DNA of 64,000 bases from Agarophyton chilense. Taxonomy: Eukaryota; Rhodophyta; Florideophyceae; Gracilariales; Gracilariaceae. The stretch covers positions 1,178,001 to 1,242,000 of the forward strand of contig JARGXX010000002.1 of NCBI GenBank assembly GCA_030374765.1, given 5' to 3'. Each line of letters starts with the position of its first letter. The stretch's first letter is position 1. A program made the position numbers and the translations under genes. Positions 10,740-22,058 of the stretch are shown here, one piece after another. The notes under the pieces were generated by a model that had not been told where the DNA came from, did no database searches, and worked only from the letters and a program-made list of their open reading frames with translations.

Positions 10740-11408
10740 CTATCCCACCACGAGGTTTTCCTGATGGTAATCCCAGCGAGGGACGGATAATAACGCCAAT
10801 CCTGGGGGTTCGGCAGGGGGTTGCCATATGGAGACCGGATGGTTAATTTGTGGTAGAGTGGTCCTATGGACCAAGTTGCCTTCCTGGCGGGTGATGGCTC
10901 CTTGAACGGTGAGGTAACCTGTATGGTCAGCTATCGCCGTAGCGAGTCGCACGTCCATAATGGAATCCACGTGGGTTGAGCAGAGCTCACGGAGACGGGG
11001 CCGGAGAAGGTCAGCAAGCCCTGCGGGCAGGTTTTCTCGAGTTCCTTCGGTCTGTTGGGTTGCTCCTTGAGGTGTCTCTGGCCTAGAGGTGGCCCTGGTG
11101 AGGCGTTCTCGTAAACGCGCTGCCACCGTGGGTTTTCGGCGAATCCTTTCAGGGTTATCCAGTCGGGTCAGTACTTCTTGCGGCTGGCTCCTTGTGCTCC
11201 TGCAATCGCTAACAGTATCAACCTGAGGGTCAGGCGACATCGCCGGCGTTGTAGTCGCACTTCGTCCTGCCGTAGGAGTCCTATGGTCTGGTCGGTTGGG
11301 TGTGTTTCTTGCATCCATAATGGCGGTTGCTTCTGTACTTCTGGTCCGTTGAGGAATCAAACCAAAGGTTAGAATCCGGAAAATTCTTCGTTCCAGTCGT
11401 CCGTTCAA
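10740..11408 (-). pseudogene. Ty3 gag N-terminal region
   Basis: A 222-codon frame starting 36 bases inside the 5' LTR on the minus strand, with Arg/Thr/Pro-rich composition and no recognisable domain. Its position between LTR and capsid region suggests the matrix-like N-terminus of gag. It may be a separate small ORF. Confidence 0.5.
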
Positions 11409-11443
11409 TTATTCCTTGAGGTTTCTAAGTTGGGAGACGAAAA

Positions 11444-11889
11444 TGTAACGCAATAATGGGTTGGGTCAACGTACGGGTCTGGACCGGTGGTAGCGTGGAA
11501 AAGCGGGTCCTGAGGTTCGAATCCTAGACGGCGACACTCCCGGAGTACTTAGTTCAATGGACTGGCGTTTACTGCGTAGTCCTACAGGTTGGAGCTACGG
11601 AAACGATGGCTTGAAGACCAAACGGTGGAACTAATATACCAAAGGGGTTATCTAGTATCCTAACGGTGCCGACCTTACTCTAAGGGAGAAGCATCACTCG
11701 AGCCAAGTAAATAGTACTGGCGAGGCGCTGGGATCTCCCTTGCACTGTATTGCTAATCTATTACACTAACTAAAATAAACTAATAATCTAAAGGAGCCCA
11801 GCTGAGGTCAGCCCGTCCACTTGTCGCCTGTACGATACCTCAGGGCCCTGCGGCTTACAGGGCTCAATCGTTATCGTTGCTCCTTCACA
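11444..11889 (-). repeat. 5' LTR of the Ty3/gypsy element
   Basis: The better preserved LTR: TGTGAAGGAG at 11889 on the minus strand and CGTTACA at the other end. It carries a perfect pol III B-box GGTTCGAATCC at 11514-11524 and an A-box-like TGGTAGCGTGG at 11488-11498, both on the plus strand. Confidence 0.9.
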
Positions 11890-12199
11890 ATTGGTACAAG
11901 AGCCCCTGACCAATATTGACAAACCGCAAGGAAAGCTTAATCGCTAATCCGTCACGAAAGGCCACGCGTGATGAACATCGAGCACCACGACGGGAGTCGA
12001 TCCCGTTCGGCTCACCGTACGGCATTACTAAACGGTATACTGCGGCCTGCACTGGCGATTATTGGACTTAGGAACAGCGTCGGGGCGTGGCTATCGCTAC
12101 GAGGGATAGTTGTAGTAAAGCGATCTACGACGATGAGGTAATCATGCCACGTGGTGAAACTGGAAGGTTGCTTGCATGTGCCGTGTACTACAGCGGTTT

Positions 12200-12514
12200 T
12201 GTTAGAAATTAGCTTGTATTTTGGCTAATTTAGTATTTTATAGGTAAGAGTAAGTAGATAGGGAGTTGCACTTCAAGGGCACTTCCTAGTGGCCACGTGG
12301 AGAGGCGCGCCACCCTAGATAGGATAGCTGGTGAGATATATATCTTCACTAAGCATAGCCATCCTTGTCCAAATTGTACAGACAAGCACCTACTAGACTA
12401 CTTACACCCCTTTTGGTTTCTACAGTCGAATATAAAGGTAAGTCTAGTGTCCTTACGGTTTTCCAGATCCGCATGCGCTGTGCATCACCTTCTATCAACG
12501 TGGTCTCAGTGAGC
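12200..12514 (+). mobile_element. Possible copia solo LTR with primer-binding site
   Basis: The segment starts TGTTAGAAATTAGC, a start typical of copia LTRs, and reaches CTATCA at 12497. Three bases later TGGTCTCAGTGAGC (12501-12514) resembles the initiator-Met tRNA 3'-end primer site (TGGTATCAGAGC in other copia elements). No second LTR and no pol follow, so it would be a truncated element. Based on motif resemblance only. Confidence 0.35.
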
Positions 12515-13739
12515 CCGCCGATCCTGTTTCACACTTCAGTGGCTGGTGCTGCCACACCTTACAGGTATCCTCAATCTCCTCCTCCTAAATCAAACCAGTC
12601 TCGTGATACCTAGAACCCTGAGTACTGACAACCCCTTGCCACTGTTTTGGTTTTTACCACAACCAGTTCAAAGTTCACATAGTAATAACTATCAAGTATT
12701 AATGAATTTGAGCACCATTTTGGAGGTTCGAGATCCCCTTAAGTTGGTCTTTTTCGTCTCTGAGTTTTTTCTCGGAAGATCTATATCAAATTTGTACATT
12801 GAAAAATATCATTTTCGGTTTGCGTGGAGCACTTAAATTTTCTCAAGAGATGACTCGTCTGCCGCTTGGGGTCCAGTGAGTCTACAGCGTATGGAAGATT
12901 AAACCCATAGATTATAAGATATATGAAGCGTTTTCTGCATTACAGGGTAACAGTGGGAAGTTAGATGCTTGACGGAGCTCTTTGTGTTGGCCCACTGTAT
13001 CGAATAAAGCGCGCTCGGCGTGAATGGAAGAAGGGTTGTGTGTACAGATGGTGCTGGATCTGTCTTAAAAGCTTTACTAGAGTGAAAAACCTCTGATATT
13101 CGTACAAACTTAGTAGCGATCTATCATTTGAGACTAGACAAAACATTTCATTAACTGCTGCCGGACAAACTTTCTTACAAAACATCCGTTTCGGATATAT
13201 AGTAAAAGTTTTTTATTACTGTTCCTCGGGAAGCTTTATAAGAATTATACATTTATGCTTCATGTTAGCGTAGAAGTGGAAAGGCTGAAGAAATCGTTAC
13301 ACATCTGGAGTGTCTAACTGGAAGCCAGGAAGTCTGACCCTTAGTAACAATTGATAAGTCTTTTGGTTCTTCACCTTTTTAAAAAGATCAAGAAGAAAAG
13401 GAATTTATATAGGAATAATTATACCAAATTCATCTATGGGGAACTTACAGTTGCAGAAATGACATTCATTTATCTTCGTCAGTGTTGGTAATTTATCGCC
13501 GCCGGTTGCGTTGATCTGTAGGCACCGAAATAAAACGCGATTTGTAGGCGTCTTTTTTTGACAGACGTCCCACCTCTTTTCTAAAGAAGACTCCACCGGA
13601 GGTAAGCTAGAGTATTTCAATCGCAAACTGTGCAAGAGTTTCTTTCTTTATTTGTGTACTACCTTCGCAGCTATGTCATGTCGAAGTGCTTTCGGTTTGT
13701 GCTTTTAAGCTTCAATTACGCTATGGTATCGAAAAAATC
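12515..13739. other. Stretch without a recognised gene
   Basis: Only short open frames of about 60-96 codons on both strands, none with a recognisable motif. It could hold further decayed transposon DNA. Confidence 0.5.
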
Positions 13740-13915
13740 GATAGGAACTTTCATTTGTTCCGTCATCGTAATTTGAAACATGGATTTAGCCAGTTGGTCT
13801 ACTAGTTCGTTTTCTCAAGTTTTGTAGTGACTTCCGGAAACCCAAGATAAATCTTAATCACTCTCAATCTGTTTGTTCAACTGTCTTGGAAGGTGTTGGA
13901 TGTTATCATTCTGCC
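13740..13915 (-). pseudogene. RNase H fragment from a retroelement
   Basis: One minus-strand frame reads DLSWVSGSHYKT, a stop, then ENELVDQLAKS. This matches the C-terminal block of RNase HI domains (W-V-x-G-H-x-G-x-x-G-N-E-x-A-D-x-L-A-K) as found in LINE-type and LTR elements. Two stops within the short stretch mark it as decayed. Confidence 0.5.
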
Positions 13916-14438
13916 TCCTTGTATTCCTGTAGCGCTATCCTTTTTTTTAATTTGTTATGAGGTACCACCTCGCACGTGATTCCTGTGGCCAGTTTTTCTC
14001 TTTCGGAGGACACATTAAGGTTCTCTCACCTCGATTATCATTCCCAGCTTAAAAGGATTTTTCCACACCGTTGAATATTTTATTTGCGTTGATTGTCCTG
14101 TGAGACATTCGATCCATTTTTTCCATTTCAAGCCTTCTGTAAAAACCTTGATGTTTCTCGTCTCAATTTCTCCAGAGTAGACTTTAACTCATCACACGGT
14201 TTTGACCTCCACGCTCTCCAGGATTCTGTTCAACTAGGAAATGCGTTTAATGCTTCGTCGCACCACCATGGTGCTCGACTTTGATGTCGGCCATTTGGTA
14301 TCGATTTCGTTGCTGCGTGCTATACAGCATTTACAAAAGCGTAATGGTCTTCGTCAATGGACAGAGTGGCATCCATAACAGTTTCTTTTGTTGTAGATCT
14401 TGGCCTGCGTTGGAAATCCTGTTGCTTGCTCATTTCGC

Positions 14439-14726
14439 TTAGATTCGTTTTATCAAAGACAGGCGCCTCACGTGAATGTGAGTTGCTCGTGCCCGTTGAG
14501 GAGCCATCAGACTAAAGAGAAAACAACAGTCAAAAATACGGCCTTTTACGATTCCTAAGAAGTTGGACAAAGTCGAATGAGCAAGAACTTCACAGTCCAT
14601 GTGGACATTATGAATAGTCAAAGTAAGACCTTTACTAATGCCATCTGCATCTACTACGTTAGCAAATAGAAAGGCTGAAAGTTTATAACAGAAACACTGT
14701 ATTAACTCAAATGCAATGAAGAACAA
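14439..14726 (-). pseudogene. Possible second RNase H-like fragment
   Basis: A 95-codon frame with ADGISKGLTLTI, HMDCEVLAHS and THIHVRRL. The order (helix, V-x-x-D-C/S motif, then H-V-R-R) resembles plant-type RNase H domains linked to non-LTR retrotransposons. Weak; no flanking RT was found. Confidence 0.25.
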
Positions 14727-14764
14727 AGATTGAAATGTGCTCTCCCAATCAATTTCAACAGGAA

Positions 14765-15826
14765 TTAGCGAGAAACAGGGCTTATGGGACGCAAACCAGG
14801 GCGCCTTTCACTTTGCTCATGCTCAATGAAGTAGTCAAGAGACTCTGCTATGCGCGCCACATAGCTACTCTTGAAATAATCAGAACCTCTCACTCCGGAT
14901 TTATAGTCTTCTTTGGTCTTATCCCCCTCTTTCGTTTTCACTTCGAATACTGGCGATTCGCTTCGACTTGATGTCATTGAATGTTCAATATGCTCGGAGA
15001 AACTGATCTTCCTGCTCTTATTAGACGATGGATCAGTCCATTTCGGCAACTCATTCGTCGTAGGTTCAGTATCGCCATCAGTTGAAGATCTCGCCCTCTT
15101 GTCATTTGCAATATTAAAAATATATGACCGAACTGCACGTTTGACGAAACCTGATTCAACGTGAGGTACTGGCTCTTGGCTCGGAAGCTTGCTCTTCACG
15201 CGCTCGCTGTCTAGTCCTTCACTTATTCTTCTCGGAGATTCAAGTTCATCAGAACATACAGGGGCTGCCCTGACAGTGGATAAATCTCTCGTAGATTCCG
15301 TATTCACAGATGTTGTGGTAGTCACTTCGGGACCTTTATCATCTTCTGCGTACGTGCAATTCTGTTTTTTGTTAGACTGGGCTGACTTGGTCGTTGCGAA
15401 ACGCAGTGTAACTCCCCCCGCGCCATATTTTCCTGAACGACTGGCTTTGTTCCTCGATGCTGATTTGAAACAGGACGCCAGACGTCCTTTGTTCTTCACC
15501 GAATTCTCACCATACTTGAGTACGCGATCAACAACGCCAGTAACATGACTTTTAGCAGCCCCTACACGTTGCCAAACGCGGGAGTTCAGCTTTCTACTAC
15601 TCGAGGTCTCTTGTCTAGCCAAAGATTCGGATTGAAGTCTAGCATTGTTGGAAATAGTTCGACCACCTTGATCGTATTCAACATGATCTCCCTGTTTCAC
15701 AGCCACTCTTCGATTTCGAACTTCCTCTAAGCTGAGAAAGGCATGAGCGCAACTAATATCTTCGCCATGTTTCCAGCTCATGTTGAGTATGCAGAGACCG
15801 TAGACGAGTGTGTAGATGCAACACAA
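14765..15826 (-). CDS. Hypothetical basic Ser-rich protein
   Basis: A 353-codon open frame, much longer than chance openings nearby. The first Met precedes a short hydrophobic segment (about residues 2-15); a second Met at residue 16 (position 15781) is an equally likely start. Most of the protein is polar, rich in Ser, Lys, Arg and Glu, with basic patches (about residues 70-140) and no recognisable domain. It looks largely disordered. I do not recognise it. Its composition resembles that of the orphan encoded at 33902-35983, but I see no clear sequence similarity. Confidence 0.5.
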   Translation of the reverse strand: MCCIYTLVYGLCILNMSWKHGEDISCAHAFLSLEEVRNRRVAVKQGDHVEYDQGGRTISNNARLQSESLARQETSSSRKLNSRVWQRVGAAKSHVTGVVDRVLKYGENSVKNKGRLASCFKSASRNKASRSGKYGAGGVTLRFATTKSAQSNKKQNCTYAEDDKGPEVTTTTSVNTESTRDLSTVRAAPVCSDELESPRRISEGLDSERVKSKLPSQEPVPHVESGFVKRAVRSYIFNIANDKRARSSTDGDTEPTTNELPKWTDPSSNKSRKISFSEHIEHSMTSSRSESPVFEVKTKEGDKTKEDYKSGVRGSDYFKSSYVARIAESLDYFIEHEQSERRPGLRPISPVSR

Positions 15827-18566
15827 TCGATGGAGTTCCTCCTCGAAAAGGAAACTGAAGTAGTCCTGTTTCTCGTCCCAATGGAAATGTTGCGAGAGGT
15901 CGAAAGATTTCTGTTCGAATTTGAGCTTGTTGTTATCAGCTTTGTAGTCCGAGCACGTTAAAGGCGCGTCGTTACAGAATTGATATGCTTGAACTTTTCT
16001 GCGATCTTTCTAGCTTTGAACAACACGAAGATTTTTCAAGCTTCAAAAGGACACGTCGCCTCACGGGTTTCTTGTTCAGGAGTACTTTTGTCCATTCTTT
16101 TCATTATCGTACGTCAGAGGTAAACGAATGTTGGCTTAATATTGATGACGGCCAGGTGGCTTGCATTGAGAACTGTCCTGTACTGGTGTGTTGGACAACA
16201 ATTCGAACCCACTTGTAAGAACAGATTTGTACACATCGTCACTGTCTCTTTCGGTTCGATTTGTTGACGTAGATATTTGAGGCTTCTGAAGCAGGATTAA
16301 AGTCTCCAAAAAAGTAAAGGTGCGTTGAGGAAAAGTAAAAAGAAAATATTTTCTTCCTGGGTTCCAATGAACGTGCTGGTCTGTGGTGCGGGCATTCTCA
16401 AATCCTCTGACAATGGAAGGGTACAGAAAGCGTTCTTCGGATCAGATCAGCATTGTGAAAGTGCAGTAGCACGATACAGTCTGCTCGAATATCTCAATTC
16501 CATCTCTGGGACATTCTCCAGTGGCAGTGATTTATGTTGATTGCGGGCTTTTCTCGATAAAACCTGCCTTGCATCAAGGAGTTTGTTAGTCATGGAATTG
16601 CCATTCTTTTTTGAAGCCCTGCATAGTTTTCTGGAGAACTCTTCCAAGTGAGGATTCACATGTGATATATACTTAACACCCTTTAGTTTTTGAAACCGGA
16701 GTGAACGAAAGATATAAAAGATTTCAGAAGCGTTGGGAATGGTATTAAATCGATATTTTGCTGAGGCTCAGCGACAGGGATACGGTCCAAGGCTTGGAAA
16801 GGTACATAGTAACGAACAACCATGATACGCACTAAGTGAGAGCTGTACGTGTAGCGGATAGGCTACAATAAAACGATGGTTTTTTGAAACCGCAGCACAG
16901 AGGGCACATACTGCGGACGAAGTATCGAGACGTTTTAGATATCCAAAGTTATGAAGAATGTTTGAGTGATAATCCATGCAGCACGCATGCGACGGTGAGA
17001 ACACAAACAAATAGAGTGATATTCCATGTTTCAAGAAGAACGCACCCGCTGGTGTTGAATGTCTTGCGGGCCACCTTCAGGCGGCGTCGAAGAATATGAC
17101 GGAGACGCTTGAAAGTAGATCAGAAAACCGCAGCAAGCTTAGGCGCAAGCTCGGGTAAATGCTTGCTGGTTTCTTACTTGATGATGCAGAAATCTTTGGA
17201 GTGTGCGACACTCTCTTCTTCTTTAATCCTCTCCTCATTCATTTACCACAGAACAAGAGCAGGCAGGCGCTGTCATGAAACCTCGGCAACTCGTTCTGAA
17301 CGCCGCTGAGAACTTGCTGCAATGCATGATCTTACATGGTGGACCAAGCATGTCTTAAATGTCCAAAACGATGTGATGCACAGAATTCCAAGCCATCAGT
17401 TTCTGTCATGAAATACACCCCTTCGGGCTCGAAACTCAAGAAGCAAAATAGAAATTTCAACCCACGCGTACCTGCTGAAAGCAAGTACTTACGGAAAATT
17501 CGTTGGAGGCAACGCCCCACGTGAGGACAAAAACATACTCAACATGGTCGTTACGTGTAGAGATGCTTTAGAGCTCGAGATGAGGGTTGAACATGATTGT
17601 GTCACTACTTCGTGTTCCATGTCGCGTTTGTTTGATATCGCAGATCGGTACATGTTCCAGAGCCAAAATCGACTGCTGTAGCTCTGCTTCAACCAGCGTT
17701 CTGCACACGGGGCGCACCTTACAATCGATAAAAGCGGAAGAAGTCCCAGTTGCGCGTGTAAAAAAGATAGCGATCATTAACGCGGGCACTCGCAACTGTC
17801 CTCACAGAACCGATCAGTGCAATGTCTATTCTCCGCCCTGTGTCTGATTGCTCTCACTCGCTCTCTAGTAGATCCTGTCGTACAGTAGATACTTGGAATG
17901 GAATCTGGTCGTCCGGCGTTTTTCGACTTGATAGGAGTCATTTTCAAACTTTAAAAACCACTGTAAAAACGCGAAATTCGTGAAATTTGAAGGAGAGAGG
18001 TGTCTTTCTGCACATCATGGGCAGCTCCTCGACAAATTTCAGCTTGTCAGGGAGCATACGTATCATCACTATGGACAGGTGGCGGGCGTCAGGTGACGAT
18101 TATTCCAACCTAGCTGGTCAAGAAGTGCGCACACGAAGCCAGCCTCATGCAGTCGCTTCCGAACAAATTCCCGCCGTTGCAAGAGAACGAGTACGTATCG
18201 GCCCTCAAGGTGTAGCGGCCTGTCGGTGAGAGAGCGACAGGCCAACGCGTGCCGTAAACCTGAAGTCTTTATTCCTTTGTGGTACTGCCCATCGTCGATA
18301 CGTTGTTGTTGCACCCGCCCAGCATCACAAATGATGGACTCCTATCGGAAAGTCGCTACGTACGTTTGTCGCACCCAAAGGTGCACGTTATGCTTGCCTT
18401 GAAATGCATGTCCACTCCACGAGGTGTTCTTAGCTGAGCCTGTTCATGCCATTGGTTTCGTCAAACAAGAGTTTAGGCAGTCGTTCGGCTGCAGTGCATC
18501 CATCCTACGGAGCCTAGTACAGGTCGCTTTCGTTCCAGCACAGAGTGAAGTGAAGCGCAGGTCACC
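15827..18566. other. Stretch without a recognised gene
   Basis: About 2.7 kb with only short open frames (up to ~88 codons) on both strands. I recognise no gene, RNA or repeat. Confidence 0.5.
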
Positions 18567-20612
18567 ATGGTCGCACACAATTCCAACAATGTCCGCAAGG
18601 AAAGGGCCTCCGGTCGGTGTTGTGCGGAGACATTTCCAGTACATAAGAGGCAGTTGCGGGTGATTAGTTCACATCAGTCTCGCCAACACTTGCTGCGGTC
18701 AATCAAATCTGTACGACAGCGAAAAACTATTCTCTCATCGCTTATGAGTAATTCACAACACACTCATCACACAGAGGACGAGGCTTGTAGCTCCAGATCC
18801 CAAACAGAACGAACTATTTCGAGCCCTGGTCACAACGTATCATCAGATCAAAGTTCCTCGTTACGTGTAATGGCCGAAGCAGGCTTTGACGAAATCGTTG
18901 CACAATCCTCAGACACTGGAAACGTTTGGTGCAGCTTCAACTCCGTTGAAATGGTCATCAGATTCCTGTCCATGGCGGCTGAAGGCCGTTCGCAGTGCGC
19001 AAAGGTGTTGAGTTTCACACGAACATGTCTTCGCTTCGACTTCATACTGTTTGAGCTGGGGCTGGAGTTTCCAGTGAAAACGCGATTCAAAGACAGAGTT
19101 GCACACCACTTTCTGCCTGCTGTTCGCAATGTTCTGGAGGTGGCTGAGGGTTTAGCTCCGAACGAAGCAATTGTGACCTTTTCCGAAATCACTGATCCTG
19201 TATGTCAATTTCTTTGTTGCTCGATGCTGTTCGTGGACGCTAATAGAGATACTTTCTTCAAAGCATTGGACTTGGATCTATTGAAAAGGTTTCTTCCTCG
19301 GTCATTCTCACATATATTGAAGATTATCAGCTTCATTAGACCACCTGTACAGTCTCTCCGTATGTCACCAATTGGCGAGGGGCTTTTTCCGATGATACTC
19401 GACCCGCTGGCGAACATGCTTAGCGCCCTTTCCCCGTCCCTTCGTCAGTTGACCGCATACCTACCAGATGACCAGATTGTCCAAGTCTTGCAGAATGCGA
19501 GATTTTCGCTAGAAGCGTTAGAGGAATTGCGATTCGTGCTACGCGGTGAACGCGTACGCCAGTACAACCCGCCCGAAGCGTCCAATGCCATGCATGGATT
19601 CCTTGAAAAGGTAGGCTCCATGTGTCCAAGGCTAAAGCACCTGCTATGGGAGAACATGGGACTTGGTAACACGGCGGCAGTGAACATCAGATGGCTTCCT
19701 GCCTCCGTGAAGCATATGGTGATCATTCGAGACATAAATGTTTTAGGAAGTTTTCATTCATGCGTCGGTCTGCGGACGATTACAATACATGCAGCCAACA
19801 TCGACTTTGACAGGTTTGTTCTTTTCGAATACGACGATGGATTCCCACAACTGGAACGCATAAACTTTGTGAACTGCAGCTTCAATCCATCGCCTGCAGA
19901 ATTGGTTAACGTGTCAAAACGCATGAGAAGCTGTGTGCGGACGATAATGAATGATCCTTTGAAAGCGGTCCCATTCTTTCCCGTGGAGAGATTGCCGGTG
20001 CTCATGTATGATCTTCCATCACTTGAGGTGGTGGAATTGCACCTGAACACAGAGGCGGACAAGTACATTTGCGAACTGCTCGGGAACATGGTGGAGAAGT
20101 TGGAACATTTGAAATCGTTCACTGTGCGGGTTATAGATACCATTCTGTGTGACGGAAATGCGAACAGTTTCAATCAAATGTTCCAGTGCTTGATTGAAAG
20201 CAAGAATGAGCTGGAACACTTGTGTATGCCGAATATTTGGGTGTGCATAGAGCTGTTGTTTCAATATCTGAAGCAGAAAGGGAAAGACTTGAAGACGCTT
20301 GACGTGAAGGCGCACTCGACAAGTTTTGCGAACGGCGGGGTGGGCGGGGTACTGAGCAGCACGGATATATGCATGGCGTTTAACTGTGTTCGTATGTTTT
20401 GTCCAGCAATTTCGAATGTATCCCTTGGGGAGAGGCAGTGCTTGGCGCAGATTTTGGGGACGGAGCAGACGTTGTTCGGTGGATGCAAGATGCTTGACGA
20501 TGATATTTGCGCAAAGGGAATATTGGATGTTGTGACTTCGTTTGATAGATTTAAAGTGGGTTGGGAAGTTTACCAAGATGGTTTGCGGGGTGTGTGTGAC
20601 TCGGCTGCTTGA
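18567..20612 (+). CDS. Leucine-rich-repeat-like protein of unknown function
   Basis: A single open frame of 681 codons. The first ~110 residues are polar and Ser-rich (later Met codons such as residue 60, position 18744, could also start it). From about residue 280 the sequence shows irregular Leu-rich repeats, for example LEALEELRFVL, CPRLKHLLWENMGLGN, FPQLERINFVNCSF and LPSLEVVELHLN, with spacing of roughly 25-50 residues. This is typical of degenerate LRRs in F-box/LRR-type adaptor proteins. No F-box is evident. No signal peptide or membrane segment is seen. The LRR reading is my inference from the hydrophobic pattern. Confidence 0.7.
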   Translation: MVAHNSNNVRKERASGRCCAETFPVHKRQLRVISSHQSRQHLLRSIKSVRQRKTILSSLMSNSQHTHHTEDEACSSRSQTERTISSPGHNVSSDQSSSLRVMAEAGFDEIVAQSSDTGNVWCSFNSVEMVIRFLSMAAEGRSQCAKVLSFTRTCLRFDFILFELGLEFPVKTRFKDRVAHHFLPAVRNVLEVAEGLAPNEAIVTFSEITDPVCQFLCCSMLFVDANRDTFFKALDLDLLKRFLPRSFSHILKIISFIRPPVQSLRMSPIGEGLFPMILDPLANMLSALSPSLRQLTAYLPDDQIVQVLQNARFSLEALEELRFVLRGERVRQYNPPEASNAMHGFLEKVGSMCPRLKHLLWENMGLGNTAAVNIRWLPASVKHMVIIRDINVLGSFHSCVGLRTITIHAANIDFDRFVLFEYDDGFPQLERINFVNCSFNPSPAELVNVSKRMRSCVRTIMNDPLKAVPFFPVERLPVLMYDLPSLEVVELHLNTEADKYICELLGNMVEKLEHLKSFTVRVIDTILCDGNANSFNQMFQCLIESKNELEHLCMPNIWVCIELLFQYLKQKGKDLKTLDVKAHSTSFANGGVGGVLSSTDICMAFNCVRMFCPAISNVSLGERQCLAQILGTEQTLFGGCKMLDDDICAKGILDVVTSFDRFKVGWEVYQDGLRGVCDSAA

Positions 20613-21101
20613 CGGAGTTGAGCGGTTACGAGTGCCGGGAGACGGGGGGCGGAGTGAGAGAGGGTGATTGCGGAAGGTTTTGATGCGCCCGGAAGGGGGG
20701 GGGGGGCGCAAAAGTTTGTTTTCATGGCAGCTGCCAGGTTACATAATAGTTTTACGATGTGCCAGCTTGTGTACGACGGGGGAGCGTATGGTATGGTAAA
20801 AGGATTTATTGACGGAGATGATTGGTACGTTGCTTTGGTGTAGAAGGGCGTTGAGGTGAGGTGATTGCTAAGTTGTTCTGAGGTGAACGGGGAGTATTAC
20901 GTAGTGGCATGGCGCACACGTGAGGGCGTGTGGTGAGGCAGGCGGCGGTGATGACGGTGACGGTGATGATGTGGCACAACAGTAGAACAGTAATGTTATA
21001 TATAAAGTTACTGTAGCTGTTGCATTTGGCTTACAGCACGAACGTACGAGCCCTTCAAGCGCTTGTAGATACGAAGGGCAGCAATCTACTGCAAGACACG
21101 G
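20613..21101. other. Convergent intergenic region with poly-G tract
   Basis: Lies between the 3' ends of the LRR-like gene (+) and the DHHC gene (-). A run of 12 G is at 20695-20706, about 80 bases after the LRR stop. No other feature was recognised. Confidence 0.6.
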
Positions 21102-21911
21102 TCATGGGTGAGTTTTGGAGTCGTTGGATGGGGGGCATCTGGACTGAGCGAGAGGGACAAGCCACAACAAGGGATTCCATCCGAGCAAATGCCTGAGGTT
21201 TTGCATGAGGTGGGCGCTGTAGGACACGACTGGCTTGCGCTCGGACAGCAGAAAGTGCTCTAGGGCGGTGCGGTTATGCATTGCGAGCCACACATTCCAG
21301 ACAAACATGAAACAAGTGGCGGCACAGACGACGATGGCGGCGGAGAGCGACACGGGTGAGACAAATGCGACAAACAAAAGCGCGGGGGGGTGCAGACGAC
21401 GCGGGGCGTTGAAAATAAAACGCACATGAAGCGCAGCAGTGGCGAAACTGGCAACACAAGCGTACAGCAGAAATTGTAGAAAGAACTTTGCATTGAAGAG
21501 TCCAATGCACGTAGCCAGCCAGGGACAATGATGGTCATAACGCAGCACGCACGCATTGCATGTGGAGCAATGGTGCACGCGAGCAAACTTTGGCACATGA
21601 CAGACGGTGCACACGGGCGGCGGCTGCTCGGGGTCAGCGGCGACGTGCGGCGCGGCGCGCGGGTGAAGAAGATCTGGACGGTGGAAACGCCATTGATGGG
21701 CGGTGCCTGGCGGGGTGAGATGCGTGCGGGCGTAGGTGAGAAATACCAACAGAACGACGGCGGCGTATAACGGCGCTACTAGCGGCGATGGAGGACGGTG
21801 TGGTGTTAATGTTAACGTGCGTAGCGCACCGCCTGCCAGCAGCGCGATGAACGTCAGCACCAGCGGCGCACACACGCGCCGCTCCACGCGCGCCGCCGAC
21901 AGCTCGCACAT
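21102..21911 (-). CDS. DHHC-type protein S-palmitoyltransferase
   Basis: Transfers palmitate from acyl-CoA to cysteines of membrane-associated proteins, at Golgi, ER or plasma membrane. With the start chosen at 21911 the protein has 269 residues. Two membrane segments (about 14-30 and 44-60) are followed by the Cys-rich domain (C101, C104, H113, H114, C115, C118, C121) with DHHC at 126-129, then [11 protein letters not shown] and two more membrane segments (about 143-163 and 178-210). N-R-T-A-L-E at 213-218 occupies the place of the family's TTxE motif, and NPLLWLVPL near the end resembles the PaCCT region. The frame stays open upstream to 22073, but that part only translates a 24-bp minisatellite (RPRPRLAL units), so the internal Met is preferred. 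Confidence 0.9.
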   Translation of the reverse strand: MCELSAARVERRVCAPLVLTFIALLAGGALRTLTLTPHRPPSPLVAPLYAAVVLLVFLTYARTHLTPPGTAHQWRFHRPDLLHPRAAPHVAADPEQPPPVCTVCHVPKFARVHHCSTCNACVLRYDHHCPWLATCIGLFNAKFFLQFLLYACVASFATAALHVRFIFNAPRRLHPPALLFVAFVSPVSLSAAIVVCAATCFMFVWNVWLAMHNRTALEHFLLSERKPVVSYSAHLMQNLRHLLGWNPLLWLVPLAQSRCPPSNDSKTHP

Positions 21912-21913
21912 AC

Positions 21914-22058
21914 GAAGCGCAAGCCGGGGGCGCGGCCGAAGCGCAAGCCGAGGGCGCGGCCGAAGCGCAAGCCGAGGGCGCGGCCGAAGCGCAAGCCGAG
22001 GACGCGGCCGAAGCGCAGGCCAAGGGCGCGGTCTGAAGCGCAAGCCGGGGGCGTGGCC
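21914..22058. repeat. Minisatellite, 24-bp unit, about six copies
   Basis: Units begin GAAGCGCAAGCC and end GCGCGGCC; starts are at 21914, 21938, 21962, 21986, 22010 (25 bp) and 22035, followed by broken units to about 22100. It ends 3 bases before the chosen DHHC start codon. The period is a multiple of 3, so it stays open in the DHHC frame. The GAAGCGCAA core is shared with the 16-bp minisatellite at 28569. Confidence 0.9.

Larger units (their letters stand above)
3056..11889 (-). mobile_element. Ty3/gypsy chromodomain LTR retrotransposon, inactivated
   Basis: Two ~446-bp direct repeats at 3056-3502 and 11444-11889 flank minus-strand gag, protease, reverse transcriptase, RNase H, integrase and a C-terminal chromodomain-like segment. 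The RT-RNase H-integrase order makes it Ty3/gypsy, and the chromodomain makes it chromovirus-like. In the minus orientation the 5' LTR (11444-11889) runs TGTGAA...TTACA. A purine-rich tract abuts the 3' LTR. I found no convincing tRNA 3'-end primer site after the 5' LTR and no matching target-site duplication (flanks GTGAG and ATTGG). Frameshifts, stops and substituted catalytic residues show it cannot move by itself. The two LTRs differ at many sites, so the insertion is old. Confidence 0.9.

Noticed and set aside
12003..12025. Stem-loop resembling a tRNA T-arm (ACGGG/CCCGT with 7-nt loop)
   Set aside because: The loop lacks the TTC of a T-loop and no matching acceptor or anticodon arms are present.
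20019..20711. 230-codon minus-strand frame over the end of the LRR-like gene
   Set aside because: Shadow of the plus-strand gene; no motif of its own.
21914..22058. CRISPR-like array
   Set aside because: Head-to-tail minisatellite without spacers, in a eukaryotic genome.
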